64,000 bases of DNA from Phoenix dactylifera (GCF_009389715.1 NC_052399.1:6760585-6824584); one strand, 5' to 3'; shown: positions 12,401-25,706, counted from the stretch's first letter. Made by a program: numbers and translations. Notes: a model not told the origin generated them from the letters alone.

Positions 12401-15400
12401 GCTAAAAACGAATTAAAGGAAAAAAATAATGGCATCAAAGAAAGAGAGGAAGTGGAATGAGAGTGGACAGTCAGTTCTAAACAAAAGGAAAGAAGGTCTG
12501 CCATAATTTTTCTAAAAAAGGTTAGGAACCATGAGTGCTTGGGTGCTGCCCTTCTGTTGTTGTTTGAGGAGGGGAATTAGAAAAAACAGAAGATTCTCTG
12601 TCCTATTTCAAGAAGAAGAGACGAAAAGAAGAAGACGAAAAGAAAATAGAGAATGGGGGAGTGAGAGGAAGAAAAGATGCTGGGAAGAGAGAGGTGCTCG
12701 AAGGTGAAGAACTGAGTTAGGTTCTGGCCCTATCCATGCCCTTCCAACATTTCTTTCTTTCCCCTTTTTTCTGCTTTTTTCATATGTTCTGTAAAATTAA
12801 TTGAATTTAACACTAATGAGATAGAATCTTGGAGTACTTTAGACCATCTAATCACCAACTTGAATTGAGCCTATTTCTTTCTCTTATGTCACATTGCTTC
12901 ATTCTTGCGAGGTGAGGCACGAATGCTTCCTTCAAACGAAATAAAGGCACGAGCAGGTTCAATCCTTACCATTAATCACATGATCAAGTGGTTCAGGATT
13001 TTGTGGGCTACCAGAAGTAGTGCAACAGGAGTAGGGGAGAGTGGGCATATCCGAAGAAAAGGATAAGCAAGACATGCATACCGTGTCATATTGTAGTGGG
13101 AAGATGGCACAATTTCCAAATTTTGCGGTGTCCAACTATCACTGACTACTATGTTAGTAAGTGAAGCTAAAGAGTAGGAAAGATAAAGTAGATCATGCTG
13201 CCAAGCAACTCAAGATTAGTAGGTCAAAGTAAGGAGCATAAGTGGTTTATTTGGGCATAACACCAAAATCTGGACCCATTATTTTGTCAACCTCAAGCAG
13301 AACTGTTCCTTATAAGGGATAAAAAATTAGATCAACCAATAGAAGTCATCAATATTTCTTAACAATTACCTCTCATCTATAGAATTAGATTAAACACTTC
13401 TTAATGCAACCCATTTCAATATCATCATCATTCCTGATTAGCCTAACTATATTAGCACAGTAAGCTTACTACAGACCTGGAACACATCTAAACATGTTGC
13501 TCATGCCCTCGACCGGAATTTTCTACATCAAATTAGAGGCAAGCACAACACTCTAATATTTGGACAAAGAAGAACCGACAAGATTGATAAAGGAGAAAGA
13601 AACAGATGGAATATTTAAGAATGAAGTCAATATCCAGCAAGCACTTCACTTATACATCACATAGCCTGTACTCAAGGGGACTGACAACCACCAAGCAAAT
13701 AATGATAAGGGGCTACTGCCCCCTCCACACGGGAACTTCTGTTCTACCATGATACCACTATATTCTCTGATGCAGTCCGCTAAGTTTTTAACCTGACAAA
13801 CAAATTCTTCAAAAAGCTGTGCCCCCCGCCAACCACCCTTGTTCTAAGGCTACCTATCAACAATGAATTCAATATCCTTTACCCACCTCTACTCCACCCT
13901 AGCCTTCAAATGGTACAAGCAACATAAAAGACAGCAGGAGTGACATTGCTCTCCACTAATGGATACCATGAATCCTCCCAATGTAGAGACTTACAGTGGC
14001 TAGGCACACACTTCCCACTTCTTCCTTGATTCCTAGACATCCATCTCTCAAATGTAGATAAAGTTGCATAAATTGTAAGAGGAGATGATACAAAAGCAGT
14101 TTTAGACTCTCCAAGGCAACATTGCTGGTCATCGCATGTATCTGTGTGGCGCACGCGCGCGTGTGTGGGTGGGTGTGTGTGTGTGTGTGTAGAGAGAGAG
14201 AGTGCTAGAATACACACTTTGAATTAAATTTTTGACAAGAGGTTCAACAATTTTGACATCAATCATGGGTCATCCAAATCAAAGATCCATACTATTGAAG
14301 ACGATCTATACTCCAAAAAAATGCCTAGAAACCAAAATTCATGTATTTTGGTAGTCTTTAACCTATGCATCAAATATATACAAAAATATATGGCAACAAT
14401 TGCACTAGTATGCTAAAATACATGATATGATATAGATAGAAAATCTACAAACATTGGTCATGATTTGCATATGTCCAAGGATGGATAGATTTAAATTCAC
14501 TAGGCTTTGACAATTAAATATAGTAAAACATAGTACGTGCTATTTAAATTTTAAACCATCGTTTTTTTGTGCCCACTTGATGCATAGGCTAGAGGTTAAA
14601 AAACCCATGAATTTTGGTTTTTAGGCATTTTATGTAGTGTAGATTATCTGTAATGATTTGGATTTCCAATTTGGATGGATCATCACTAATTTTGAATTTT
14701 AAATCTTTTTTTCAAGGAGTTAACATAATGTGTTTAGTCCAACTCATACATGTGTGTGCGTGCATGCAAGCGCATGCATTTGCTATGTCACAAATTTATT
14801 TGATTATTGGTGTGCTAGCAAGATCAAATTGAAATGGTAAGTAATTAAGTCAAAACAAATCTCTGGAGCATAGATATGGCAGTGCATTGATACATTATAT
14901 GATCACAATGCATAGCTTTAAAGCATAATGCATAATGCAAACATTTCCCAAATGCAGTATGGCAATCCCTTAACTGCAAAGGCATACTCCTAATCCCTGG
15001 TAAGAGGCACCAGATGTCATGGCACTTTGGGTCAAATTGCTTCACTGCTTGAGGAAGTACTCTATCTAGAACATGTCGTACTTTATAAATATCATGTCGG
15101 TGCAATCCCAAAGAAAAATAATTTATTTGCAAATCATTCAGGTCATTTTTTCATAAATCAACATCAGCTACCGGGATATAATGAATCCTGCAAATTGAGT
15201 ATCAATCTAACTTCACTTTTGGAATTCTTAAGTTTGCTCGATCTAGCTTTGTTCCTTAAAAAAAATGGTATCTGATACAAGACGCAATAAGCTACTCGAG
15301 TTTGAGTATCAAATGCATTATTGGATTTCATATTTCAAATCTGTGCACCCATTTGCCATTCATACTTCTAGTGCCCCTTTGTAAATGAAAATGCATCTTT

Positions 15401-17075
15401 GTCTCATTCATCGATTATCTTCTATGTATCCCAATGTTCCATTTTCATTTACCCATTTACATATTCAACTATCTTCTTTCCTAACATAAATGCTAGCAGC
15501 CTAAAATTCATTGTGTGGAAGCAAATATCTTTTGAGTCAGAGACCAGCCTATATTTATAAATTACCTGTGACCAATCATGAATCGGACGACAATTCCCTT
15601 CTCGCGCTCTAGTCGTTGGAGCTTTTCACCTGCTTGGGAGAGGCATATGATGTAAAGTATTAAAATAGATACAAAAAATATGAAAAAAGGTAGAGCTAAC
15701 GAAAAAGATTTCACAACATTTTCAAGAATTTCTGGACCACATTATAAGCATGATGACCAAACATTTAGTGTTATCTATTACTGGCAACAGCCAAATACTA
15801 ATCACAGCCTATTCAAGCAGTTGCCAGCATGAGAATCACATTCAGCACTAAAACAATCATATCAATAACATCCATTTCTTCACCCCCGCCCCGCCCCAAG
15901 ACCATGAAGTCCAAAATGTGAGCATAATTCTCCATGAACTGATATCTATTTAGATTTAAAATTTTGAATGTTAATGGATCCAGGAAAAAATTCATGGGGA
16001 GCACATGAGCAAGATGACAAAATAAGCACAAATCCAACTTGAAAAGGATGTGATCATTGGAAAGGATTATTAGGGGAAAACACCTTGAGGCATCCAGGTT
16101 TCTCTGACCGAGTCCCGCCTCTTCCTGCTGCTAAATGCAGTATTGATCCCAATCACAACGAAGGCCTTCTTCTTCTGCTGACCAGATGCAGGGGTCGACG
16201 GGGAACCATCCAGTCTTATCAACTCTTGAGAGCTCCGAGTGGCTGCCAGCTCCATCTGAAGTGTTGCTATTGTCTTATCCAGAGACCTGAACAACAATCA
16301 TGAGCTAACCGAATTCAGTTCTTGAGAACTACGTGACTTTGAATGACACCAAAGGGACATTGTTCAGGATTCTTATACGCACTGTATAGCTTCATGCGTC
16401 TTGGTCACCTCTCCCATTATATCCTTATCTCGGCCAGGCTTCTGATTTATAATTAAAGAGAAATTAAACTTAGGAAGAACTAAATCTGTCACAATATTTT
16501 CTTGGCTGTGCGAATCAAAGCTGACCTTTTTGGTGGTGCAGTCACCTGATATGACCTGAAGCTCTTGCTCCTGCCGCTGCCTCGAGATGATCTGGCTATT
16601 CGAGTCTGGAGCAGTCCAGAACCTTCCACATCAAACCACCAACAATTAGACCCATCAACCATAAAAAAAGAAAAAAGAAAACATTTTTTTTGAGAAGAAA
16701 AATGAATCGATCGGATTAAGAAGGAACACCTAATAAAGAAAGCCAAGAACAGAATGAAAAAATAGACCAATTGAACGAACAAAGCCAAATCCAGTAAAAT
16801 TACTTCAAGGAATCAGTGAAAAAACGAATCTTTCTAGCAGAACACGAGAAAATAAAAAAAAAGATATCTTTTCACGAATCAAGATCCTGATTCCCTTCAA
16901 TATGTAACTGGGAAACGAGATTAGAGTTGAGAACGGGACCAGTCTGAAAAAGAGAAACAAGCCACCTGTCCGAGAACAGCACTCCAAGGCCAAATCCGGC
17001 GACGCAGGCGATCAGAATCCATCTCGCCGAGACTCTCCTCTCACCGCCGCCGCCGCCGCCGCTTCGGGCCTTCAT
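9495..17075 (-). CDS. beta-1,3-galactosyltransferase (GT31, DUF4094 N-terminus), 11 exons
   Basis: Exons (minus strand): 17075-16966, 16622-16526, 16441-16383, 16286-16084, 15629-15566, 10600-10528, 10432-10312, 10220-10133, 10046-9921, 9841-9732 and 9643-9495. All junctions are GT-AG, phases agree, and the total is 1,200 bases or 399 residues. Residues 18-35 form a signal anchor for a type II Golgi protein. The DUF4094 stem region follows ([18 protein letters not shown]). The galactosyltransferase domain starts at [20 protein letters not shown] and RETWMPQG, has the metal-binding acidic motif in [13 protein letters not shown], and ends with NEDVSLGSW and conserved cysteines (MCCGTPPDCEW). 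It is closest to Arabidopsis B3GALT7/8-type proteins, which add beta-1,3-linked galactose, probably on arabinogalactan or N-glycans. The acceptor cannot be told from sequence. A GGC repeat codes for Gly6 near the start. A 218-residue open frame over exon 1 extends into the 5' leader and intron and is not the protein. Confidence 0.93.
14150..14203. repeat. compound CG/TG/AG microsatellite
   Basis: Alternating CG and TG units followed by TG and then AG units, inside the large intron. Confidence 0.9.
14228..14722. mobile_element. foldback MITE with about 145-bp inverted arms
   Basis: The left arm (about 14228-14373) and right arm (about 14577-14722) are inverted copies of each other. Shared blocks include aatgcctagaaaccaaaattc (left) against the reverse complement of gaattttggtttttaggcatt (right), and acctatgcatcaa against ttgatgcatagg. 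The central spacer is about 200 bp. No coding capacity. The outer edges are eroded, so I cannot read a target-site duplication or name the superfamily. Confidence 0.8.
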
Positions 17076-19417
17076 CGGCTTCTCCCGATCTCTACTTCTC
17101 TTCTTTCCCTCCCCCTCTCTTCCCCTCCCCGCTTCACCTCTCTTGCGTCCGGTCTCAGATCCACAGAGACGGGGAGCAAAGAGCAGAGGAAAGAGGAAAT
17201 AAGAAGCCAAAACGCCAGCAATGGAGATGGAGGACACGGCAAATGCTGCAGCAACGTAACGCCGAGGATTTAAAAATAGCGAAAGGGCAACGCCGATGCG
17301 AAGCAAAGCCCTTTCTTTATTGCCTCTCCTTCCCCCGGCGGAGACGCGGCTGATGGAGACGGAGCTGGGCCTCGCTATGGACTCTCCGCCTGCCGCTACC
17401 TCGCTCGGGGTGGAGCATCTGCCGTTGTTTTGAAGAAGAATATCTCTCTCTCTCTCTTCCCCTCTTTGTCGGTCTAATTGATCCAGACAACATATGTGTC
17501 TCCAAAAACGTCCCCAGAACTTTCCCAACCGTCGTAATAGAGGTGGAGACTTCTCACAAACCGACGTCCCTTGTGGTTTGTAATCTCTGGGTGGTTTTCA
17601 AGGGGTAGCGTAGCGACAGTTTTTAGGCTTTCGGACAGAGTGGCGTGGTCTCAGGCCTCGTTAACTTGTGGGTGGCTTCCAAGGTGGGGTATTTTGAATT
17701 CAATTTGCGGTGGCAGTTTGGAAAATTGACTACGCGTTTGCTTCGCCATGACCGCCGGCCAAGCTCGAAGAAGTCAATAAGCTATACAAAATGTTTCATT
17801 TTATAGATATGCTTGCGCATAGGAATTAATATGAAGATGTCGGGAATATACATCTCACCTTCCGAGTATGTGGATTAGTGTTATTAATATGCTAGTGGGA
17901 TTTTATAAAAAAACCCACATCATTCTAGATTTTGAATTAATAGAAGCTCTAGGTCATTCACACGTGGCATCAGACATACATTCCATCCACATATATATGG
18001 CAAGCTCTGCTTCAAGTTGAAATAGGGTTCACCCATAATTCAAAGAAGTACACAGTTCATGGCACATGCATAGCATTTTGTTGAATGTGTGATATTGATT
18101 AAAACTTTGGTAGGTGATAAGATGTGCGATAGTTATATTGCTCTTTCATGTTATTATATTTCTTTAACAAGAACTACTGATGCAACGTTTGTTAAAGTTG
18201 ATAGATATTTTTATTGCTATGTACCATGCATTTTGCAGACCGTCGTGCTATGTAAAGGTACGTTAAAATATGCTTATAGGAGGCGAAAATTATTTGTAAA
18301 ATTTTGGCAAGTAGTTGTATGGAACACACAATATATGCTAGGTAGGATTTATATGGTAATTTTTTACTTACATGGATATTAGTATCACTCTGTTGTTATT
18401 TTGTGTTGCTGATTTTTACTTGCACATATATCAATGTTGCTCTATTATACAAGACATGCATTGTTAACCCATATTAGTAGTAGAGCTCATCTTTACAAAT
18501 ATATCTCTTATTCGATAGATATATCTTTGTATCTTTCTACATTTTAGAAATATTCAGAAAGGAGAATCGCCACAAGCAAATCGGGATGCATCTATTGGCC
18601 AATGCTTAACAATTAAAAATATAAACGTGCCATGGACAAAGTTTCATATCGAATTATCAATTAATCAATCAAAGCACACCTATTCTCTCCTACTTGGACC
18701 AAACAAATGTATTATATATATATTAACTAGTTAAAAACACTACCTTGTGCCATCATTGTATTTGAAACATTCAAATTTACTTAAGAAATGATTGGATTAG
18801 ACAACTATATATATCTTTTATGAAGGGAGTCATGTTGTAGACATATGAGCTGGATTTGCTTGCCATATGGAACAACAATGTTTATGAATGGAGAATTTTT
18901 CTGCTTTCTGATTATCTTATCAGATACTTAGAGCTGATATATATATAGAGAGTGGGATTTTTTAGCTGAAGCAAGGGGCCCTTGGCCTCTTTAGCTTATT
19001 ATATTTTGAAATTTTAATACAATTATAAAAGCATAAAAATGGACAAAGTTTTGAATGAACCACAATATTCAGAAAAAAAAAAAGCAAGTAAAAAATGTAA
19101 ATCATTCACTGAAATATGATGCATGAATTTTCCTTACATATATTGTCATGGATAAATTGGAAAATATTATGGACATTGACTAGTTCTCTGCGAAATCAAC
19201 TACTTGCCAAATTAATTCTCCGGCAAATCATTCGTATTTTTTGATCATCGCTCACTTTGCAAATGGATGTGAAAATCGATGATTGGCCGAGCATAAGCAA
19301 GACTCTGACCAATGCAGTCTCCGCACCTTGGATGATCAGACTAGCTTTCACAAGCAGGTGCTTAGTAGCATTACTCAACGTTGAATCTAAATCAAATCAA
19401 AGTGCAGTAGATGAGAT
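17076..19417. other. 5' leader/promoter of the galactosyltransferase gene, then spacer
   Basis: Bases 17076-17530 are GC-rich with a CT/GA run near 17440-17460 and should contain the 5' untranslated region and promoter. From 17800 the DNA is AT-rich, and no gene or structured repeat is supported. Confidence 0.45.
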
Positions 19418-19420
19418 TTA

Positions 19421-19891
19421 GGGCTCGTTTGGTTCGCGGGAAAAGAAAGGGGGAAAGTGTGGTCAACGGGAAAGTAATGAGATGGCTCTTGTTTGGTTGG
19501 AGTTTTCAAAAGAGAGAGAAGGGAAAGTTGTATTCCCATGGGAATGTGATTCCCACATTTCATGGGAAAGTCTTTCCCATAAGAAACATGGGAAAGTAAA
19601 GGCGGAAATCACTCCATTTTTACTTTTTCCCAAAAAGTCCCTTCAGCATTAAAGAAGCATTAAAGAGGTATTAAAAACCTAATTTTTATTAAGGGCATAA
19701 TAGGAATTATATATAACTTTCCTAGGAAAGTGGATGGCCAACCAAACATAAGCACCTTGGAAATTTGTCACTTTCTCATGGTCAACCAAACATGCCAAAA
19801 ATACTTTCTTAGACATCCTCTTTCTAGGAATTTGTTTTTCAGGAATCATATTCCTAGGAAGGAAAATGCTTCCCGCGAACCAAACGAGCCC
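19421..19891. mobile_element. Tourist-like MITE (PIF/Harbinger)
   Basis: A 471-bp element. Its first 21 bases (gggctcgtttggttcgcggg plus a) are the exact reverse complement of its last 21. It is flanked on both sides by TTA (19418-19420 and 19892-19894), the target preferred by PIF/Harbinger transposases. The interior is rich in gggaaag and tttccc blocks that can pair in inverted orientation, and it has no transposase. Perfect ends and duplication indicate a fairly recent insertion. Confidence 0.93.
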
Positions 19892-20535
19892 TTAAGCAGC
19901 TTAGATTCTGGATATCCAATTATTGGATCACTCATCTAATAAGTTCATCTCGAATTAAATAAAATCAGCAAAAAAAAAAAAAAGATATTTTGGCCAAATG
20001 CATCGGCGATACTGGGTTGTCTTGGAGACTTGGACCGACATCCGGAAAACTCGCAGCCCAATCAGCAACTTGCATAGCGTAATTGCCGGTTTAAGTCAAG
20101 ATTGGGTCAAGGCTTACCATTAAAAAATATGGGCCTAATTGTAGGCCCAAATGTCTCCTTATTCTTGGCCCATCTCTAACAAAGCCCATATGTGAACCAT
20201 CGGGCCAGCCGGCTTGGTTCCAACTTCCAAGTCATCGTTCAGTTCAAGAGGGTTCTTATTTTTTTTTTATTTTTTTAAGGAAATGATTTAAAAAAATAAA
20301 AAATAAAAACGGGGAGCGGGTCAGCCCGGCGATGGCTCATGAGTCGTACCTCGGCATCGCCGTCGGAGACTTCGAGCTTCAGATTCCGTTCTTTCTTTGT
20401 TTCTTCCTGAGTCTCTCCAGCGGAAGTGGGTGATCGATCGGATCCCCTTCTTTCTCTCCCCCCCTCTTCGGGGCCGCTCCTTGGCCTGCTCGATCGGTCG
20501 ATTGGAAGGGCCAAGGCGGAGGCTTTCGTTAACCG

Positions 20536-23500
20536 ATGGACGGCAGCGGCGACGGCGGCGACGGCGCGTTCGGCTCCTCCACCGTCTCTCACACCTGGAA
20601 CGACTTCTTGGAGCGCATGCGCCAACCCTCCGCCATTGATTTCGTCAAATCCAGCAAGAGGTCTGCCGTCTGCCCCTTCTCAAATCCTCTAATTTCTTGG
20701 AACCCTTCTCATGACCTCTCTTTTTTATTTTGTATTTTGAATGGCATCTTGAATATAGATTGAACCCATTTTTTGTTGGAATGATTTGTTTTGGTGTGCC
20801 ATGGGCTTCTTATTGGAGTCAAGATTCTGCCTGTCCCAAGAACTATAACGATAATTCTCATTAACGTTCATCTCACCGATCGAGTAGCCTGCTAGAGATG
20901 GGATTATTATAAAATGATACTCTCGGTGATTCATCGGGTCCTTTCTTTTTATGCGACACGTTTGAATCTAGTTTAGGAGGAACTGATAACTTCATTCTAA
21001 AATTATTTCCCACCGTCGACTGTTAATTTTTCGGAAAAAGAGCGTAGTTATTCCATCATGGCTACGTGTCCTCTTAGGAGACAAGTTGAAGAGATTTGAC
21101 TCCAATTTTCTTATTCAAGATGACTTATGTCCCTCATTATCTTATCTACTGTCCAGAAAATTTAGTTAATAGAACATTCGAGGATGACACAAAAATAACG
21201 TTTTCCTTCATCTGCAACTCACTAAGAAATCATCATGTTTCACCTCATTGTTGGTCCAGGCTTGCCTTTTTGTTTCCTCGTTGTTTCTTTATGAAGTGTT
21301 AATGTAGTAAATGTTTTTCACATATTTTAACTAAGCTGTCGTCGAAGTCTAAACACTGATTTGTGTGGTGGTTCTACTTTAGAAGACAATCCATGCATGT
21401 TCTAAACTGGATCAACCTAAAGTGAGTAATGTGACTCAGGGAACTTGTAGATACCTTTCCATACCTTCTCTTTTTCCTGTTTCAAAATTGTTGGACAGAA
21501 CTTAGGTGGTTACTTGGCTACTTGATCTATTTTTAAGAAATTATTTTGAATCAAAGCTTGTGAGGCCCTGGTTAACGACATTCATGTTCCACTGGACACC
21601 GAATTGATCACTAGTTTGCGCAGCACAAAGGGTGTTAATTCAAAAGTTATCTTCTTGTTAATTTGGACCATTTCAAACCACATGCTGGTGATTCTGTTTC
21701 TCAAGACTGAAGCTTTCTTTCTGATATTTTATGATGATAGAGTTTACTTTTATATTTCACTACCAATAACTAAACTTGCAATTAAATGGAAAACATAGAT
21801 AAATTTGAAAATATTACACTTGGCAGTTTCATTGTCTCCTTTTCAAATAAAGCTCCTGATCCAGAAAAGGATAGTGCTGCTGTGCAAGAGTTTCTGCCAG
21901 CATGGAAGGGGCTATTTGGGCCCGTACGCTTTGGGCTGGTAGTTCAGAAGAAGAGCTGGAGAGTGCTGGTGAGGTAAGCTTTCTCATAATTATCTTGCTC
22001 ATATGTGGATATCAGATCAGCTGTATTTTCTTGATGAACTTTTGGAAGTATATTACTTATTGCTGAGAATGGAAAACATAATGATGAAATATGCCAAAGC
22101 CCGCACCAATTTAGGGTCAAACAAGGAACATCCACGGGAGATGATCTAACTTCTACTTAAGAAGTCTTGAGGTCTCATACATTTTCCATGCTGTCATTAT
22201 GAAGTATAAAGTATAAACATTCATATCCCTCTCTTTCCAGATTCCATCATAATAGCACATAACTAAGAATTTAAAATTTATTAGCTTCTCCAAACAAATT
22301 TTGAACCAAATCTTAAAAAAAAACCCTACCTACTATCTAGCAGTATCGCTAGGTCTATAACTCTATATATACTTTTGCACACACAATATTCAGAAATGTG
22401 TACTTTATCTTTTATTCTTCCGTGAAAACTGCAACTAGTGTGAAAGTGCATGACATTTCCTTACTCATGATGTATCAGAAAGCACTCATCAAACAATGCC
22501 TAGATATATTATTGTCTCATGTGGGTGAATGGATCCTTAATTTTAGATGTAATGTCTTTTTGTCAAACACAACATATGAGCATGCCAAGATGGTTCTGAT
22601 GCTTTGAAGCCCATCACTAGGGTAAACTGGTGCCGGTCCCCTTTGTGCTTGATTTTGAGAATAGGTGGGTCGATTCAAACCAAAATGAATATGTATATTG
22701 CTAGATTTTATTCAATCTTTGTTCTTTTCCAAATGCCAGCCACAAGTCCTAGGTCATGAAATGGTGATTTAGCGTAAAGATCTTGAGATTATGAAATATG
22801 GTCATGTAAGTGGCAAGTGGCAAGACTTAAGGAAATGATTTATTTGTGCCAGAGGAAGTACGTGACAGATCTTTTAAGTAAATCTAATATATGTGGGTCC
22901 ATTTTTATAAAATATGGAAGGATTTGGATGCTTAGCCTCTCGCTGATCAAGGAGAACTGTTTGAAGATCCTAAGAGATGCATAAGATTGGTAACTCGTTT
23001 GTTTAAATGATGATTATTCATTGTTGGTGAATGTTGTCGACCAGTTTATGCAAGTTTTGTAAAAAAATCTCACATGGATGCATGGATAGAAAATCTTAGA
23101 TGCTCAAAAGGTGGTCATGAACAAGATATCTTATATAAGAGAATGGCCATGTCATGTCTAAGTGTTTTCTAATGTCTATTGTGGAGGCCATTAATGGTCT
23201 AAGGTCAACTCTAGTACTGTACCTCTAAGATCAGCTACTGCTTATTGTATCTCTAAGATCGACTACTGATTTTGTACTTTTGCTGGAGGTAACCTATTAA
23301 CCTTAAAGAGCACGAAATGAAGTGTAGGTGCAAGATTCGGCGCAAAGATAGACCATGACATTACATAATTCATGAATTCTTATGGTTGTTCATTCTTGTA
23401 AAATTGAAGCTTTGTTTAAGGGTCATTTACCATGGCAATTAGTCACCAGGGGATTAAAGAAACGGCCAAGCATTTCTTGAACATAAGAAACATATTTGCA

Positions 23501-24714
23501 TGGACTGACACTTTATATCAGACTTAGCTGAGAATAAAGAAGTGGTCACATCACAATTCTGGTCAAAGAATCAATTGAATGGCATGTTTATATTGTTATT
23601 CTATGCTCGGACGGTTTGGTATCTACCTCTTGCTTGAGAGGGTTGTTAGAGATTGCAGTTTTATTGGTTGAATTGATATGTGTTGCTTTTATTAATAATT
23701 AAATAGCTTATTTAATTATTTAATATGTATCCATAAAAGAGCATGAATTCATATATGTGGCTAATAACCACCAAAGTTCAAAAAGATAAGCGTTTTAGGA
23801 GTTAATGATTAGTTGCTGATTTCTAGTTTTCTAATTGAAGGGAAGTGGGTGTTCAACTAGACTGAGCAATCCTTTATTTTCTGTTTAATCTTCTTTCTCT
23901 CTCTTCTTCTTCCTCCCTACCATATTTCTCTTCTTTTTGCTTTTTGGCATTGTTAACCATTCACTGTAGTGTCTTTCTCATTTATTTCTCACCTGCAATC
24001 TGATCTACTCTTCAAATCAGCTGATCTGCTGCTTTCTTTGATTGGTTAGCTTTACGCTTCTTGCGTAGTAAAATTAATATCAAATATAAAGACAATGTCT
24101 CTGCTGGGCGCTCTTCATTTGTCTGCGAGCAATCACCAAGTTCCAGACCAATCATTTGTGGTAAGTAGAGATCCAAATGTGAAGGACAGATCAATTGCAC
24201 CTGGGCCATCCACCTCAGATTTGTAAAGAAAGGGGAGCCACTGATCTTCTGAAGGATGATAACTTGAGTAGATACTTCGAGGAGTAACCACTCTTGTTTG
24301 CTTGCGCTGGAGATTTTGACAGTTGCTGATGTAGAAAACCTTCTGAATTGCTACAAACAGCTTGTTCTTAGGTATGTATCTCTTTCCAAAGGAATGGACA
24401 TCAGTAGTGAATCTCTTCCTGTGTCCAGTGAGCAGACACCAGCAGAAACTGCAGCCACCCAGGAGCTTGAAGATGTAGCAGAAACAGAGATGAACAATGA
24501 GAAGGATGATGTGATTTGTAGAAAAAATGATAGTTCAAGTGAGAATTTGATTTCAGGAATGGATGGCACTGAGTACAAGAATGATCTTGCCCTTTCAGGT
24601 GCAGAAAAGGATGATGAAATCCATTACCTTACTTTCGCAACATGTGGAACAGTTTTTTCTGCCTTATGTATAGTAGATGCCATGGAAATTATTCTCTACG
24701 CTCAATGCAAGTAG
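20536..24714 (+). pseudogene. VPS9A-like Rab5 guanine-nucleotide exchange factor, broken
   Basis: Exon 1 (20536-20660) ends DFLERMRQPSAIDFVKSSK. Exon 2 (21827-21973) begins SFIVSFSNKAPDPEKDSAAVQEF. Both have correct GT-AG junctions and match plant VPS9A, which activates Rab5-type GTPases (ARA6/ARA7) on endosomes. Within exon 2, after EF, the family sequence (MEG...LWAGSSEEELESAG) continues only in another frame, so one base has been gained or lost. The exons for the VPS9 catalytic domain are absent from 21974-24050. The C-terminal region returns at about 24100-24714 (VKDRSIAPGPSTSD; LSRYFEE; LTVADVENLLNCYKQLVLRY) but in three frames, with a stop at 24285-24287 and an extra base near 24312. 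It keeps introns, so it arose by DNA duplication, not from mRNA. A functional copy should exist elsewhere. Confidence 0.87.
21974..24049 (+). other. region replacing the lost VPS9 domain exons
   Basis: About 2 kb of AT-rich DNA between the early and late exons of the VPS9A pseudogene. It lacks recognisable VPS9-domain sequence. A tandem pair of similar phrases (ctctaagatcagctactg and ctctaagatcgactactg near 23225-23270) is the only structure seen. It may include an old insertion, but I could not define ends. Confidence 0.5.
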
Positions 24715-25406
24715 AACACAGTTGTATGTCAGGAAGCATAAAGCTGGTGTTTGATTTAGAAGATTGTGGTTCAGAGGGAGAAGGGAGTGGAACATGGCTG
24801 CGTTTTATGAAAAAAAAAAGGTATATTATACCTGTCTGTGGGAAACACAAGTAAACCAAATTCTGCCGGTCTATCAATTTCCCCACTCTTGGTCCACCTT
24901 TCACAGGTCAACTTGAATGCTATTGAGAGCATTTTTTTTTTTAGTCGGTACAAGCTCTTGAGAGCATTTAACATATTGAAATTGATTCATCAGTGCAGCA
25001 TTTCACTTTGCTGCTATTCTAATACTGCTTGATCTGGATGATGCATTCTTTCTTCATCCTCTTTCCAGGACATGTCTCCAGGTACGCCTTCTCTGATTAA
25101 TACTCGGGATTTTGCTTGCCAACCTTAACATTAACAAAGAAAAATCTCTAATCAAATGGTTAAATATCTATCTATGCTGTCTTAGGCAAGCATCCATCCA
25201 CTAAAACAACGAGCTTGCTATCACATTCACATCCAATCCATTACTATCCAGATTGGCTAATACCTTTCCCTCCTTCCGAGAGAATTCATTAATTTTCATA
25301 AGTACTCGATAGAATTGAGGATCTAGTGTGATCTCTATCGAGTTTAGTGCGATCTCTTTCAACCAGACCTGGCGCTGGGCTTGATTGGCCTAATTCTCCG
25401 TAAGTT
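24715..25406. other. spacer between VPS9A pseudogene and retrotransposon
   Basis: No gene seen. Near 25365-25400 lies one hairpin-type unit (accagacctggcgctgggcttg) related to the cluster at 30200-30890 beyond the retrotransposon. Confidence 0.5.
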
Positions 25407-25411
25407 AAAGA

Positions 25412-25706
25412 TGTTAGAATGCCACATCATTCTTCTCTCAAACTATCTCCCATAACTATTCCGAACTGTTTAAACAGAATTAGTTTTAATTAGTTCCTTG
25501 TAACCAGCTCATTTAACTAATTCTGGAACCTTCATTTTTCCTCTATAATACTGTATCACAACTCAATAGTCTGTGTGGAAAATCAATACATTCTTCTTCC
25601 TCATTTCACTTTTATTTTCCTCTTTGTTTTCTCTGTACAGTAACCAGCATTTCACCGTGCCGGTTACTGTTCAGTTGTGCCAGAGTTTCAAATGTAAAAC
25701 TCTTCA
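25412..25706 (+). repeat. 5' LTR of the copia element
   Basis: It runs 295 bp from TGTTAGAATG to ACTCTTCA. It differs from the 3' LTR by scattered substitutions, lack of a 19-base stretch after ttgtaac, and loss of one A in the TATA-like motif (tctataatac here, tctataaatac in the 3' LTR). Confidence 0.95.

Larger units (their letters stand above)
10601..15565 (-). other. 5-kb intron of the galactosyltransferase gene
   Basis: Intron 5 makes up most of the gene. It carries a microsatellite (14150-14203) and a foldback MITE (14228-14722). Blocks near 12060-12180 and 13080-13230 share wording (agattatgctgccaag / agatcatgctgccaag) and may be two diverged copies of one old repeat. I see no embedded gene. 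Confidence 0.6.

Noticed and set aside
16872..17528. 218-residue minus-strand frame as the galactosyltransferase N-terminus
   Set aside because: Only its middle (the 37 residues from 17075) matches the family. The upstream part is leader sequence and the downstream part runs past a good splice donor at 16966/16965.
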